NCBI GenBank assembly: GCA_947452995.1
Contig: CANGEV010000008.1
Span: 1 to 64,000, forward strand
From: Chitinophagales bacterium
GTDB taxonomy: Bacteria; Bacteroidota; Bacteroidia; Chitinophagales; CAIODY01
Length of the DNA: 64,000 nt
Direction: 5' to 3'
The notes beneath the pieces were generated by a model. The model had not been told where the DNA came from, made no database searches, and was given only the letters and a program-made list of their open reading frames with translations. Both the position numbers and the translations under genes were made by a program. Position 1 is the stretch's first letter, and each line of letters begins with the position of its first letter. Shown piece after piece: positions 38,468 to 48,676 of the stretch.

Positions 38468-39895
38468 ATGTCATTCAAAGAATCAGCACTCCGCGAACCA
38501 TTGATCGAAGGTAACAAAACCTATAAGGATGTTACCGAAGACATTTGTGGCCCTACAGATGGTGCGCCCGGCAAAGAATGGTGGATACTATTCGTAATTT
38601 CTGTTGCACTTTTAATGTATGGTGCATTTTGTGTAACCTGGTTCGTATACTTCGGTATCGGTACTTGGGGTTCTAACAAAACTGTAGGTTGGGCTTGGGA
38701 TATCACCAACTTCGTATGGTGGATTGGTATCGGTCACGCAGGTACCTTGATCTCCGCTATCTTGTTATTATTCCGTCAAAAATGGCGTACCGGTGTAAAC
38801 CGTGCTGCGGAAGCAATGACTATCTTCGCCGTAATGTGTGCGGGTATGTTCCCGGTTCTTCACATGGGTCGTGTATGGATGGGCTTCTTTATCTTGCCTT
38901 ATCCAAACACACGTGGTCCGCTTTGGCCTAACTTCGTCTCTCCATTGTTGTGGGACGTGTTCGCGATCTCTACTTACTTCTCTGTATCCTTAATGTTCTG
39001 GTATACAGGTCTAATTCCGGATATCGCTACTTTACGTGATCGCGCTAAATCTGCTTTCCGTAAAAAATTCTATGGTGTTCTTTCTTTCGGCTGGACTGGT
39101 TCTGCAAAGCATTGGCAACGTCATGAAGCCTTGTCATTGGTTTTGGCAGGTCTTTCTACACCGCTTGTATTATCAGTACACACAATCGTATCTTTTGACT
39201 TCGCAACTTCAGTAATTCCTGGTTGGCATACAACGATCTTCCCTCCTTACTTCGTAGCAGGTGCGATCTTCTCAGGTTTTGCCATGGTATTGACTTTGAT
39301 GATCATGACACGTCGTATCCTTCATTTGGAAGAATATATCACGATGAGCCATATCGATTCAATGAACCGCGTTATCACACTAACTGGTTCTATCGTTGGT
39401 GTCGCTTACTTGACAGAATTGTTCACAGCGTGGTACTCAGGTAGTTTGTATGAGCAATATGCTTTCGCAAACCGTGCCTTGGGGCCTTATTGGTGGAGCT
39501 ATTGGGGAATGATGTTCTGTAACGTGGTTTCTCCTCAGTTGTTTTGGTCAGGAAAAATTCGTCGTTCTATCTTCTGGACATTCTTCTTGTCTGTTGTAGT
39601 AAATATCGGTATGTGGTTCGAACGTTTTGTAATCATCGTTACCTCTTTGCACCGCGACTATTTGCCATCAAGCTGGACAATGTATTCTCCAACTTGGGTT
39701 GAGGTAGGTTTCTACTTAGGAACATTTGGATTATTCTTCACTCTTTACTTGTTATTTGCTAAGTTCTTCCCTGTAATCGCAGTTGCTGAGATTAAGAGTG
39801 TATTGAAAACAGCAGGTGAAAATCCAGCGCGTACCGCTGAATTGAAAGCAATTCAAGAAAAAGCTAACCAAGTAGACGGCGTTGCTGTCGCTTAA
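38468..39895 (+). CDS. actC: Alternative complex III subunit ActC (NrfD/PsrC-like)
   Basis: Multi-TM NrfD-like protein in conserved order after ActB. Confidence 0.92.
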   Translation: MSFKESALREPLIEGNKTYKDVTEDICGPTDGAPGKEWWILFVISVALLMYGAFCVTWFVYFGIGTWGSNKTVGWAWDITNFVWWIGIGHAGTLISAILLLFRQKWRTGVNRAAEAMTIFAVMCAGMFPVLHMGRVWMGFFILPYPNTRGPLWPNFVSPLLWDVFAISTYFSVSLMFWYTGLIPDIATLRDRAKSAFRKKFYGVLSFGWTGSAKHWQRHEALSLVLAGLSTPLVLSVHTIVSFDFATSVIPGWHTTIFPPYFVAGAIFSGFAMVLTLMIMTRRILHLEEYITMSHIDSMNRVITLTGSIVGVAYLTELFTAWYSGSLYEQYAFANRALGPYWWSYWGMMFCNVVSPQLFWSGKIRRSIFWTFFLSVVVNIGMWFERFVIIVTSLHRDYLPSSWTMYSPTWVEVGFYLGTFGLFFTLYLLFAKFFPVIAVAEIKSVLKTAGENPARTAELKAIQEKANQVDGVAVA

Positions 39896-39923
39896 TTATT
39901 AACAGAAAACAGCGCACATTAAT

Positions 39924-40469
39924 ATGGCATCTAAGAAATTCATACTCGGCATCTTCGGCGATGAAGATATTTTGTTGGAAGCAGTTCCAGCAATCCAAGA
40001 GAAGGGAGTGAAAATTCACGACGTGTTCACGCCATTCCCAATCCACGGATTGGATACGGCAATGGGCTTGCGTGAATCTAAATTGCATACAGCTGGTTTT
40101 ATCTTTGGTATCACTGGAACAAGTATTGCTTTTGGTTTCATGACTTGGGCAAATACGTTCAACTGGCGTACTAACTTCGGTGGTAAACCGTTTTGGTATG
40201 TTCCTGGTTATATTCCAATCACCTTCGAATTGACTGTATTGATGGCTGCTGCTGGTATGGTGGCAACTTTTCTATACCTATGTCGCTTGGCTCCTGGTGT
40301 TGAGAAACATATCATGGATCCTCGTCAAACTGACGATAAAATGGTAGTTGCAGTTGAAATCGATGAACATTCTGATGTAGCTTCTATAACCGCAGCCTTA
40401 AAAACTGCAGGTGCTGAAGAAGTAAATGAGAAGCTTATCGATAACTGGTACCGTTATAAAATAATGTAA
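39924..40469 (+). CDS. actD: Alternative complex III subunit ActD (DUF3341)
   Basis: VFTPFPIHGLDTAMGLRESKLHTAGFIFGITG. Confidence 0.92.
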   Translation: MASKKFILGIFGDEDILLEAVPAIQEKGVKIHDVFTPFPIHGLDTAMGLRESKLHTAGFIFGITGTSIAFGFMTWANTFNWRTNFGGKPFWYVPGYIPITFELTVLMAAAGMVATFLYLCRLAPGVEKHIMDPRQTDDKMVVAVEIDEHSDVASITAALKTAGAEEVNEKLIDNWYRYKIM

Positions 40470-40503
40470 TCAAAATTGATTGACGATTAATTCGTAATAT
40501 AAA

Positions 40504-41163
40504 ATGAAGAAGACAACGATTTTCACCTTAGCAGCATTGGGAATGATGACAATAACGTCATGCTTCCGCGATCCTAAACATCCAGGCTTAGAATATATGC
40601 CGGATATGGCGCACTCTGTTGCTGTTGAAACATATGATGAATCTAAAAACACCGACATCTACGCAGATGGCTTAAGTGCTCGTACGCCAATTCATGGCAC
40701 GATTCCTTTTGCTCAAGGTGCATTATTCGGCGAAACACGTCACAGTGCTTATATGCCTTACCATCACCCAAATACACCAGAAGGGTTAGAAGCAGCAAAG
40801 GCTGACCTAAATCCAATGGAATTAAATGAAGTGAATATGGCTGAAGGAAAGCGTTTGTTCAATATCTATTGCGCACCTTGTCATGGTGAAGAAGGTAAAG
40901 CAAACGGTTCTGTAACCTTAGCAAATAACCACGCTTTCCCAATGAGCGAAGCGTTCTCTTACTTTACGGATGTTAACTTAGCAATTACTGAAGGTGAAAT
41001 GTTTTACATTACACAGTATGGTAAAAACTCAATGGGTAGCTATGCTACTCAGTTGAATCGTGAAGAACGTTGGAAAGTAATCATGTATGTGAAAAGCATG
41101 CAAGCAAAATTCAAAGCTGAAAACGCTACTGCTAGCGCGCCTAAAGCTGAAGAAACTAAATAA
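40504..41163 (+). CDS. actE: Alternative complex III subunit ActE (monoheme cytochrome c lipoprotein)
   Basis: Lipobox TSC; CAPCHGEEG heme site. Confidence 0.9.
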   Translation: MKKTTIFTLAALGMMTITSCFRDPKHPGLEYMPDMAHSVAVETYDESKNTDIYADGLSARTPIHGTIPFAQGALFGETRHSAYMPYHHPNTPEGLEAAKADLNPMELNEVNMAEGKRLFNIYCAPCHGEEGKANGSVTLANNHAFPMSEAFSYFTDVNLAITEGEMFYITQYGKNSMGSYATQLNREERWKVIMYVKSMQAKFKAENATASAPKAEETK

Positions 41164-41203
41164 TAATTTTCGAATCATTAATTAACGAGAAAATACGACC
41201 GAA

Positions 41204-42427
41204 ATGGGACATCATCATAAAGAAGTAGACCTAAACGATAATTACACGTTCTCTCCAGGACTTAAGAAATTAAGCCTTGGTTTGATGGTTGGAGGATTGC
41301 TTGCTTTTATAGCAGGTGCTGCAATCTCTGGTAATGGCACGAGAATTCTTGCCGACCTTTTGCAAAATACAATCTTTTTCACATTGATCTGCTTGATCTC
41401 TGTTTTCTTCCTTGCCTTCAACTATATGGCTAATGCTGGTTGGAGCGTGTTAGTAAAACGTGTACCAGAAGCAATCAGCCAAACACTTCCTTATATGGCT
41501 GGTATGTTGGCACTGTTAATGATTTATATTGTTCTAGGAAAACGTAATGATATTTTCATTTGGTTGGATTTGGACGCTATCAAAAATGAAGAAGTTCGTG
41601 AATTGCTAGAAGCTAAATCTGGTTATTTGAACGTTCCTTTCTTCATCGCTCGTATTCTTGTTTATACAGGTGTTTGGTCTTTTTGTGCTATCACACTTCG
41701 TAAGTATTCTTTAATCGAAGATCAACAAAATGCAGGTACATTGAAGTATTGGAAAAAGAGCACTTGGTTGTCTGGCTTCTTCTTAGTTTTCTTCGCTGTA
41801 ACTATCTCTACTTCTAGCTGGGATTGGTTGATGTCAATCGATACAAAATGGTATTCTACCATGTTCGGTTGGTATACTTTCGTGAGTGCTTTGGTAAGTG
41901 GTATTTCTTTAATCATGTTGGTAATTCAATACTTGCGTACACAAGGTAATTTGAAAAATGTAACAGATGAACACGTACATGATATCGGTAAATTCATGTT
42001 TGCATTTTCTATCTTCTGGACTTACTTATGGTATTCTCAGTATATGTTGATCTCTTACTCAAACAACCCTGAAGAAACGGTTTATTTCCGTCAACGTATG
42101 GATCACTACGAAGTATTATTCTTTGCTAATTTGATCATTAACTTTATTTCTCCTTTGTTAATCTTGATGACTCGTGGGGCTAAACGTAATGCTAAAACTG
42201 TAATCTTTATTGGTACCTTGATCATCGTAGGACATTGGGTGGATTTCTACCAAATGGTAATGCCTGGTACAATTGGTAATAATTGGAACATCGGCTTGAT
42301 GGAAATTGGCTTGCCTATTTTCTTCGTTGGATTGATTATCAATCGCACGTTCACAAACTTAGAGAAAGCACCATTGGTTCCAAAGAATCATCCTTATTTG
42401 CCAGAAAGTATCCAACACTTTACGTAA
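41204..42427 (+). CDS. actF: Alternative complex III subunit ActF
   Basis: Multi-TM protein in act operon order. Confidence 0.88.
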   Translation: MGHHHKEVDLNDNYTFSPGLKKLSLGLMVGGLLAFIAGAAISGNGTRILADLLQNTIFFTLICLISVFFLAFNYMANAGWSVLVKRVPEAISQTLPYMAGMLALLMIYIVLGKRNDIFIWLDLDAIKNEEVRELLEAKSGYLNVPFFIARILVYTGVWSFCAITLRKYSLIEDQQNAGTLKYWKKSTWLSGFFLVFFAVTISTSSWDWLMSIDTKWYSTMFGWYTFVSALVSGISLIMLVIQYLRTQGNLKNVTDEHVHDIGKFMFAFSIFWTYLWYSQYMLISYSNNPEETVYFRQRMDHYEVLFFANLIINFISPLLILMTRGAKRNAKTVIFIGTLIIVGHWVDFYQMVMPGTIGNNWNIGLMEIGLPIFFVGLIINRTFTNLEKAPLVPKNHPYLPESIQHFT

Positions 42428-42477
42428 TTAGGGCATCAAGTAGTATTAAATTTTTAGACGAATAACAATATCATCAT

Positions 42478-43512
42478 ATGACAACGTTTTTGATAGTAGG
42501 TATAGTAGTTTTGCTGATTGCAATTATTGTACGTATCGCTAAGACTAGCGAAATGGTTTCAGTTGTAAAAGGTACAAAAGAAACGATGGAGGAAAATAGC
42601 AAGACTTTTGCCTATATCTTCCTCGGATTTATGTTTGTTTTCTTCGGAGGGATAGCTTGGTCATTAATGAAATATAAATCTCATTTCTTGCCTGAGTCAG
42701 CTTCAGTACATGGCGTTTGGATTGATAATATCTTCAATTTAACACTTGCGGTTACCGGTCTTGTATTCGTTTTGACTCAAGTAGCATTATTTTATTTCTT
42801 GTTCAAATATCGCCAACGCAAGAATGCAAAGGCATATTACTATCCAGAGAATCATAAGTTGGAAATGTGGTGGACCATCATTCCTGCAATCTTCATGACT
42901 GTATTAGTTGTAACAGGATTGTTTTATTGGTATAAAATTACAGGACCAGCTCCTGAAGATGCAATGGTTATCGAAGTTACAGGTAAGCAATTTAACTGGA
43001 TTGCTCGTTACCCTGGTAAAGATGGTGTAATGGGTAAACGTGATTATTCTTTAATTAACGATAACAATATTATTGGTATGGATTGGAATGATAATGCTGG
43101 TAAAGATGATATCATCCCTACAGAATTGCACTTCGTAAAAGGAAAGCCAACAAAAATCATTATTCGCTCACGCGACGTAATGCACAACTTCGACTTACCT
43201 CACTTCCGTGTGAAAATGGATGCAGTTCCTGGTATTCCAACTACATTCTGGTTTACACCAAAATATACGACAGAAGAAATGCGTAAAGTTACTGGTAATC
43301 CTAAATTCAATTATGAATTGGCTTGTGCGCAAATCTGTGGTCAAAGTCACTATGCTATGAAAATGGCAGTAAAAGTTGAAACACAAGAAGAGTTTAATGC
43401 TTGGATTGGTGGTCAACAATCTTACTATACTACTGTAATGCCAGCTGCGGCGCCTGCTCCAGTTGCTGTTGATACAACTGCTAAGGCAGAATCAAAAAAA
43501 GCAGGAATCTAA
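42478..43512 (+). CDS. coxB: Cytochrome c oxidase subunit II
   Basis: CuA motif CAQICGQSHYAM; GKQFNWIARYPGKDG. Confidence 0.95.
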   Translation: MTTFLIVGIVVLLIAIIVRIAKTSEMVSVVKGTKETMEENSKTFAYIFLGFMFVFFGGIAWSLMKYKSHFLPESASVHGVWIDNIFNLTLAVTGLVFVLTQVALFYFLFKYRQRKNAKAYYYPENHKLEMWWTIIPAIFMTVLVVTGLFYWYKITGPAPEDAMVIEVTGKQFNWIARYPGKDGVMGKRDYSLINDNNIIGMDWNDNAGKDDIIPTELHFVKGKPTKIIIRSRDVMHNFDLPHFRVKMDAVPGIPTTFWFTPKYTTEEMRKVTGNPKFNYELACAQICGQSHYAMKMAVKVETQEEFNAWIGGQQSYYTTVMPAAAPAPVAVDTTAKAESKKAGI

Positions 43513-43547
43513 TTTTGTAACGAAAGAAAAAATAAAGGAAGAGAAAT

Positions 43548-45392
43548 ATGTCAGCTTCTACACACCACCACGGTCACGTCGATCAAGAATCGATTTATCA
43601 CGATGCAGTATGGCACGAGCATAATAGCCACGAGCCTGCGAATCAACACGACCATCACGATACCTTCTTCTCGAAGTATATCTTCAGTATGGATCACAAG
43701 ATGATTGCTAAGCAATTCTTGGTATCAGGTATTGTTTGGGCTGTTATCGGCGGTTTATTGAGTGCATTATTCCGTATCCAATTAGGTTATCCGGATGAGC
43801 ATTTTGCATTCTTGCAAACTTTATTAGGACATTGGGCTCCTGATGGTAAAATCGACCCTCAATTCTACCTAGCTTTGGTTACAATGCACGGTACCATCAT
43901 GGTATTCTTTGTATTGACAGGTGGCTTGAGTGGAACCTTCTCCAACTTCTTGATTCCTCTTCAAATTGGTGCACGAGATATGGCGTCTCCTATGTTGAAT
44001 ATGTTATCATACTGGTTCTTCTTCTTGTCGAGCATGGTGATGTTATCATCATTCTTTGTGGCTTCAGGACCGGCATCTGCAGGTTGGACGGTTTATCCGC
44101 CATTGTCAGCTCTTCCGGAAGCCGTTAAAGGTTCTGGCGCTGGGCAATCATTATGGTTGATTTCTATCGCTTTCTTTATCATCTCTTCTTTGTTGGGTGG
44201 TATTAACTATATCACAACTATCTTGAACTTACGTACCAAGGGCATGTCGATGGCTCGTATGCCATTAACAATCTGGTCTTTCTTTATTACTGCAATCTTA
44301 GGATTACTTTCATTCCCTGTATTATTGTCTGCCGCCTTATTATTGATCTTTGATCGTAGCATCGGTACGTCTTTCTACTTGAATGAAATTTACATCGGTG
44401 GTCGCGCAATCTTAGATCAAACAGGAGGTTCGTCAATTTTATACCAACACTTGTTCTGGTTCTTGGGTCACCCTGAGGTATATATCGTTATCTTACCTGC
44501 AATGGGTATCGTTTCTGAAGTTCTTTCAGTTAACGCACGTAAGCCTATCTTTGGTTATAAAGCGATGATCGGTTCTTTGTTGGCAATCGGTGGTTTATCA
44601 TTCATCGTTTGGGCACACCATATGTTCGTTTCAGGTATGAACCCATTTGTTGGTTCTATCTTCGTTGTATTGACTTTGATTATCGCAGTACCTTCTGCTG
44701 TTAAAGTGTTCAACTGGTTAGCAACGCTTTGGCGCGGTAATATCCGCTTCACGCCGGCAATGTTATTTGCAATTGGTTTCGTTTCATTATTCATCTCTGG
44801 TGGTTTAACTGGGTTGTTCTTAGGAAACTCAACGATCGATATCGAATTGACTAAAACATATTTCGTAGTTGCTCACTTCCACATAGTAATGGGTGTTGCT
44901 GCATTCTTCGGATTGTTTGCAGGTGTTTACCATTGGTTCCCTAAAATGTTTGGTCGCCATATGAATAGCACCTTGGCTTATGTCCACTTCTTTGTAACCT
45001 TCATTGGTAGCTATTTGATTTTCTGGCCAATGCACTATCAAGGTATGGCTGGTTTACCTCGTTGGTATTACAATCATAATTCGTATGAATCATTCAGTCA
45101 TTTAGGTGATTTGAGTAAATTCATCTCGACTGTGGCAGTTATCGTATTTATTTGTCAAGTATTTTTTATCATCAACTTCTTCTGGAGTATGTATAAAGGT
45201 CGCAAAGTGACTGAAGCAAATCCTTGGGAAGCTACAACACTTGAATGGACTACAGACGAAATTCTTCCTATCCACGGCAACTGGGCTGGAGATATTCCAA
45301 CAGTATACCGTTGGCCTTATGACTATAGCAAGGATGATCGTGAGTTTATTCCGCAAACAGAACCGGCTCGTGAAGGTGAGCATGTAGTTTAG
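43548..45392 (+). CDS. coxA: Cytochrome c oxidase subunit I
   Basis: FWFLGHPEVYIVILPAMGIVSEV; MHGTIMVFFVLTGG; VVAHFHIVMG. Confidence 0.97.
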   Translation: MSASTHHHGHVDQESIYHDAVWHEHNSHEPANQHDHHDTFFSKYIFSMDHKMIAKQFLVSGIVWAVIGGLLSALFRIQLGYPDEHFAFLQTLLGHWAPDGKIDPQFYLALVTMHGTIMVFFVLTGGLSGTFSNFLIPLQIGARDMASPMLNMLSYWFFFLSSMVMLSSFFVASGPASAGWTVYPPLSALPEAVKGSGAGQSLWLISIAFFIISSLLGGINYITTILNLRTKGMSMARMPLTIWSFFITAILGLLSFPVLLSAALLLIFDRSIGTSFYLNEIYIGGRAILDQTGGSSILYQHLFWFLGHPEVYIVILPAMGIVSEVLSVNARKPIFGYKAMIGSLLAIGGLSFIVWAHHMFVSGMNPFVGSIFVVLTLIIAVPSAVKVFNWLATLWRGNIRFTPAMLFAIGFVSLFISGGLTGLFLGNSTIDIELTKTYFVVAHFHIVMGVAAFFGLFAGVYHWFPKMFGRHMNSTLAYVHFFVTFIGSYLIFWPMHYQGMAGLPRWYYNHNSYESFSHLGDLSKFISTVAVIVFICQVFFIINFFWSMYKGRKVTEANPWEATTLEWTTDEILPIHGNWAGDIPTVYRWPYDYSKDDREFIPQTEPAREGEHVV

Positions 45393-45416
45393 TTTATTAA
45401 GAAGCAGAAGAAATTA

Positions 45417-46307
45417 GTGAAAGCACAAATCACCATATTAAAGCACCCTTTTTTCGCCAAAGTCTATGACTATGGTGTATTAGGGAAATTCAAGCTAACC
45501 AGCTACATTCTTATGAGTGCAGCTGCTGGTTATGGCTTGGCTTATAATGGCCATTTTGATACATTAACATTTATAGCGTTATTGTTGGGAGGCTTTTTGG
45601 TTACTAGTTCAAGTAATGCGATTAATCAGATTATCGAACGTAACTTGGATGCTATGATGGACCGTACAGCTAATCGTCCTCTACCTGCAGAGCGTATGTC
45701 TTTGCTAGAGGCTATGATAGCAGCAGGTTTATCAGGGGTAGTGGGTGTATTAGTTCTTTGGTTTTATTGTAACCCAATTAGTGGTGTTATTGGTGCATTA
45801 GCTTTATTAAGTTATGCATTCATTTATACACCAATGAAGCGTATTTCACCAATAAGTGTTTGGGTAGGTGCAGTTCCAGGGGCTTTACCTCCAATGATTG
45901 GCGCAGTGGCAGCTTCAGGTAAATTAGATGCTTTAGCTTGGGTGATTTTTGCTATTCAATTCTTTTGGCAATTCCCTCATTATTGGGCAATTGCTTGGGT
46001 GGTTGATGAAGATTACTCTAAAGCAGGATTTAGAATGTTACCAAGTAAAGAAGGTCGCGACCGAGTAACTGCAATGTTTAGTATCTGTTATTCCTTGTTG
46101 TTAGTTCCTGTTGGAATGTTGCCTACATATTTCGGGTGGTGTGGCAATATAGCATTATGGGTGAATACATTCGCCGGTTTGCTGATGTTGTTTTATGCCT
46201 TCAAATTATATATTCGTGTTGATACGAAAGCGGCTAGACAATTAATGTTTGCTTCTTTTGTTTACCATCCAGCAGTAATGATTGTTTTAATGATTGATAA
46301 ATTGTAG
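45417..46307 (+). CDS. ctaB: Protoheme IX farnesyltransferase
   Basis: SNAINQIIERNLDAMMDRTANRPLPA; GAVPGALPPMIG. Confidence 0.95.
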   Translation: MKAQITILKHPFFAKVYDYGVLGKFKLTSYILMSAAAGYGLAYNGHFDTLTFIALLLGGFLVTSSSNAINQIIERNLDAMMDRTANRPLPAERMSLLEAMIAAGLSGVVGVLVLWFYCNPISGVIGALALLSYAFIYTPMKRISPISVWVGAVPGALPPMIGAVAASGKLDALAWVIFAIQFFWQFPHYWAIAWVVDEDYSKAGFRMLPSKEGRDRVTAMFSICYSLLLVPVGMLPTYFGWCGNIALWVNTFAGLLMLFYAFKLYIRVDTKAARQLMFASFVYHPAVMIVLMIDKL

Positions 46308-46311
46308 CGAT

Positions 46312-46911
46312 ATGCAGAAAGGAAATTCAATCGATATACATAATCAAGTAAGTACCTCTGGTATTGATGCAAAGAAATTTGCATTGTGGGCAGGATTAGC
46401 AAGTATTGTAATGTTCTTTATTGGTATTACAAGTGCTTTTATTGTAAAGAAAGTTGCTGCGCAAGCCGCAGGTAATTGGAAGGAATTCGCAATTCCTACT
46501 TGGTTTTATTTTAGTACAGCTGTTATTATTGTAAGCAGTCTTACTTATTGGATGGCAGTTCGTGCATTTAAGGTGAATAATAGAAGTCAATTCCAAATAT
46601 TATTATTGGTTACTACCATTTTGGGAGCTTTATTCCTAACCATGCAATATTTGGGCTGGACACGACTAGTTGAAATAGGAATTTACCTTGGTGGAGCGCA
46701 AAGCACTGCTAGCGGGTCTTTCTTTTATGTAATTTCTGGAGCCCACGCCGCACATATTTTAGGTGGTCTTGTGTTCCTGTTAATCGCAACGATAAAGTCT
46801 TTTATTAAACCATTAAGTTCTTTCAAAAGTGCATCTATAGATATGATCGGTACATACTGGCATTTCGTAGATATACTTTGGATTTATTTATTCATTCTTT
46901 TAATTTATTAA
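46312..46911 (+). CDS. Cytochrome c oxidase subunit III-like protein (first paralog)
   Basis: Multi-TM with GAHAAHILGG and TYWHFVDILWIYLF. Confidence 0.9.
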   Translation: MQKGNSIDIHNQVSTSGIDAKKFALWAGLASIVMFFIGITSAFIVKKVAAQAAGNWKEFAIPTWFYFSTAVIIVSSLTYWMAVRAFKVNNRSQFQILLLVTTILGALFLTMQYLGWTRLVEIGIYLGGAQSTASGSFFYVISGAHAAHILGGLVFLLIATIKSFIKPLSSFKSASIDMIGTYWHFVDILWIYLFILLIY

Positions 46912-46925
46912 AATTAACGAGCAAT

Positions 46926-47603
46926 ATGTCAAATGCAACTGTAGCAAGTTCAACTAGCGCCTTTAGTGGAGGGAAGTCTCCCTTTAATGTACGTTGGGGA
47001 AAATTGATGATGTGGTACTTCCTAGTGAGTGACGCCTTCACTTTCTCTGCATTATTGATTACTTATGGAGCTATTCGTAATATGAATACTTGGTGGCCTG
47101 ATCCACAAGAAGTGTTCAAGAGTTTTCCTTTCATGGGACATCGCCATTTACCATTGATGTTCGTGAGTTTGATGACCTTCATCTTGATCATGTCTTCTGT
47201 AACGATGGTATTAGCGGTTTACGAAGGACATCAAAAGAATCGTAAAGCGGTTGTAAAATGGATGATTTTCACCATCTTAGGCGGTATCGCTTTCTTGAGC
47301 TGTCAGGCTTGGGAGTGGACACACTTAATCGTTGATGAGCATACTCGCTTAACAAGCAACTTCTTCGGTCCTAATGAAACTGCAGGTCCTGTTCAGTTTG
47401 GTCAGTTATTCTTCGTAATTACTGGCTTCCACGGCTTCCACGTTTTCTCTGGGGTAATCATTAATGTCCTATTGACTTTGGCTGTAGCACGCGGCGTATA
47501 CGATCGTAAGGATGATTATGAAATGGTAGAAAAAGTAGGTTTATACTGGCACTTTGTAGATTTAGTTTGGGTGTTTGTATTCTTGTGTTTCTATTTGTTC
47601 TAA
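46926..47603 (+). CDS. Cytochrome c oxidase subunit III (second paralog)
   Basis: ITGFHGFHVFSGVIINV; LYWHFVDLVWVFVFLCFYLF. Confidence 0.92.
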   Translation: MSNATVASSTSAFSGGKSPFNVRWGKLMMWYFLVSDAFTFSALLITYGAIRNMNTWWPDPQEVFKSFPFMGHRHLPLMFVSLMTFILIMSSVTMVLAVYEGHQKNRKAVVKWMIFTILGGIAFLSCQAWEWTHLIVDEHTRLTSNFFGPNETAGPVQFGQLFFVITGFHGFHVFSGVIINVLLTLAVARGVYDRKDDYEMVEKVGLYWHFVDLVWVFVFLCFYLF

Positions 47604-47639
47604 TTCAATTTTAATTTCAATCAATAAAAGATTTTTAAT

Positions 47640-48014
47640 ATGTCAGCACATTCTCACGAACATACAGGCTCTACTCCAAAGACCATTTGGAAAACGTTTT
47701 GGATCCTATTGGCCATCACAATTGGTGAAATTATTTATGCATTGACTTTGTCACATGTGTTTGGTAAGCTTACTTCAAATATTTTGTATACTGTTCTTTC
47801 AATTATGAAGGCAGGTTACATCATTTCTGAGTTCATGCACATGAAATACGAAACAAAGAACTTGATTCGTACTGTTGGATTGCCATTAACTTTGCTTTTG
47901 TGGGTTGTTCTTTCTTATATGATGGAATCAAATAGCTGGAAGCATATGATGAATAAGAAAGTTCCTGCGGCTGTTGAACAAGCAGAAAAAGCCGAAAAAG
48001 CGGGGCACGAATAA
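47640..48014 (+). CDS. Cytochrome c oxidase subunit IV family protein
   Basis: Short three-TM protein ending the oxidase operon. Confidence 0.88.
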   Translation: MSAHSHEHTGSTPKTIWKTFWILLAITIGEIIYALTLSHVFGKLTSNILYTVLSIMKAGYIISEFMHMKYETKNLIRTVGLPLTLLLWVVLSYMMESNSWKHMMNKKVPAAVEQAEKAEKAGHE

Positions 48015-48036
48015 ATAGTTAAAGAATTAAGTTATA

Positions 48037-48068
48037 AAAGTCCTGTAGCAATGCAGGACTTTTTTTAT
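48037..48068. terminator. Rho-independent terminator at the end of the oxidase operon
   Basis: aaaagtcctg-tagcaatg-caggactttttttatt. Confidence 0.8.
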
Positions 48069-48077
48069 TTTTGGCAC

Positions 48078-48500
48078 ATGACAGAACCTATAAAAATAAA
48101 AGTTGAAGCGCTAGTAAATGCTGACATAGACCTTGTTTGGCAGGCATGGACAAGTGCTGAACATATCATTCATTGGAACTTCGCTTCGCCTGATTGGCAT
48201 TGCCCAAAGGCGAGCATAGATTTGCGAGTTGGCGGCTTGAATTTCACCCGTATGGAAGCGAAGGATGGAAGTTTTGGGTTTGATTTTAACTGTACTTATG
48301 AGCAGGTAGAAGATAATAAGCGCTTGGTTTCAAGTATGGAGGATGGACGTAAAACAGAAGTTACTTTTGACGCGCAAGAAGGTGCTGTTTTAGTAACGGA
48401 GATATTTGATACAGAGAACCAAAACCCAATTGAAATGCAACAAATGGGTTGGCAGAGTATATTGAATAATTTTAAAAGTTATGTAGAGCAAATGCAATAA
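48078..48500 (+). CDS. SRPBCC/AHSA1-like domain protein
   Basis: MTEPIKIKVEALVNADIDLVWQAWTSAEHIIHWNFASPDWHCPKASIDLRVGG. Confidence 0.88.
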   Translation: MTEPIKIKVEALVNADIDLVWQAWTSAEHIIHWNFASPDWHCPKASIDLRVGGLNFTRMEAKDGSFGFDFNCTYEQVEDNKRLVSSMEDGRKTEVTFDAQEGAVLVTEIFDTENQNPIEMQQMGWQSILNNFKSYVEQMQ

Positions 48501-48541
48501 ATTTCATTTGCAAAGCGTTATTACTTTAGAATTTGCGTTAC

Positions 48542-48577
48542 AAAAAAATGCAGGAATTAATTCCTGCATTTTTTGTT
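48542..48577. terminator. Hairpin terminator
   Basis: aaaaaaatgcaggaattaattcctgcattttttg: near-perfect bidirectional palindrome. Confidence 0.75.
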
Positions 48578-48676
48578 TGTACGCGCACATGTACTTCCTG
48601 TTGCGCATTCATGTTCATGCACGTAGTTTTACTTTTACACAAGCACTTTTAATGCGATTGTGTAGCATATTGCAAA

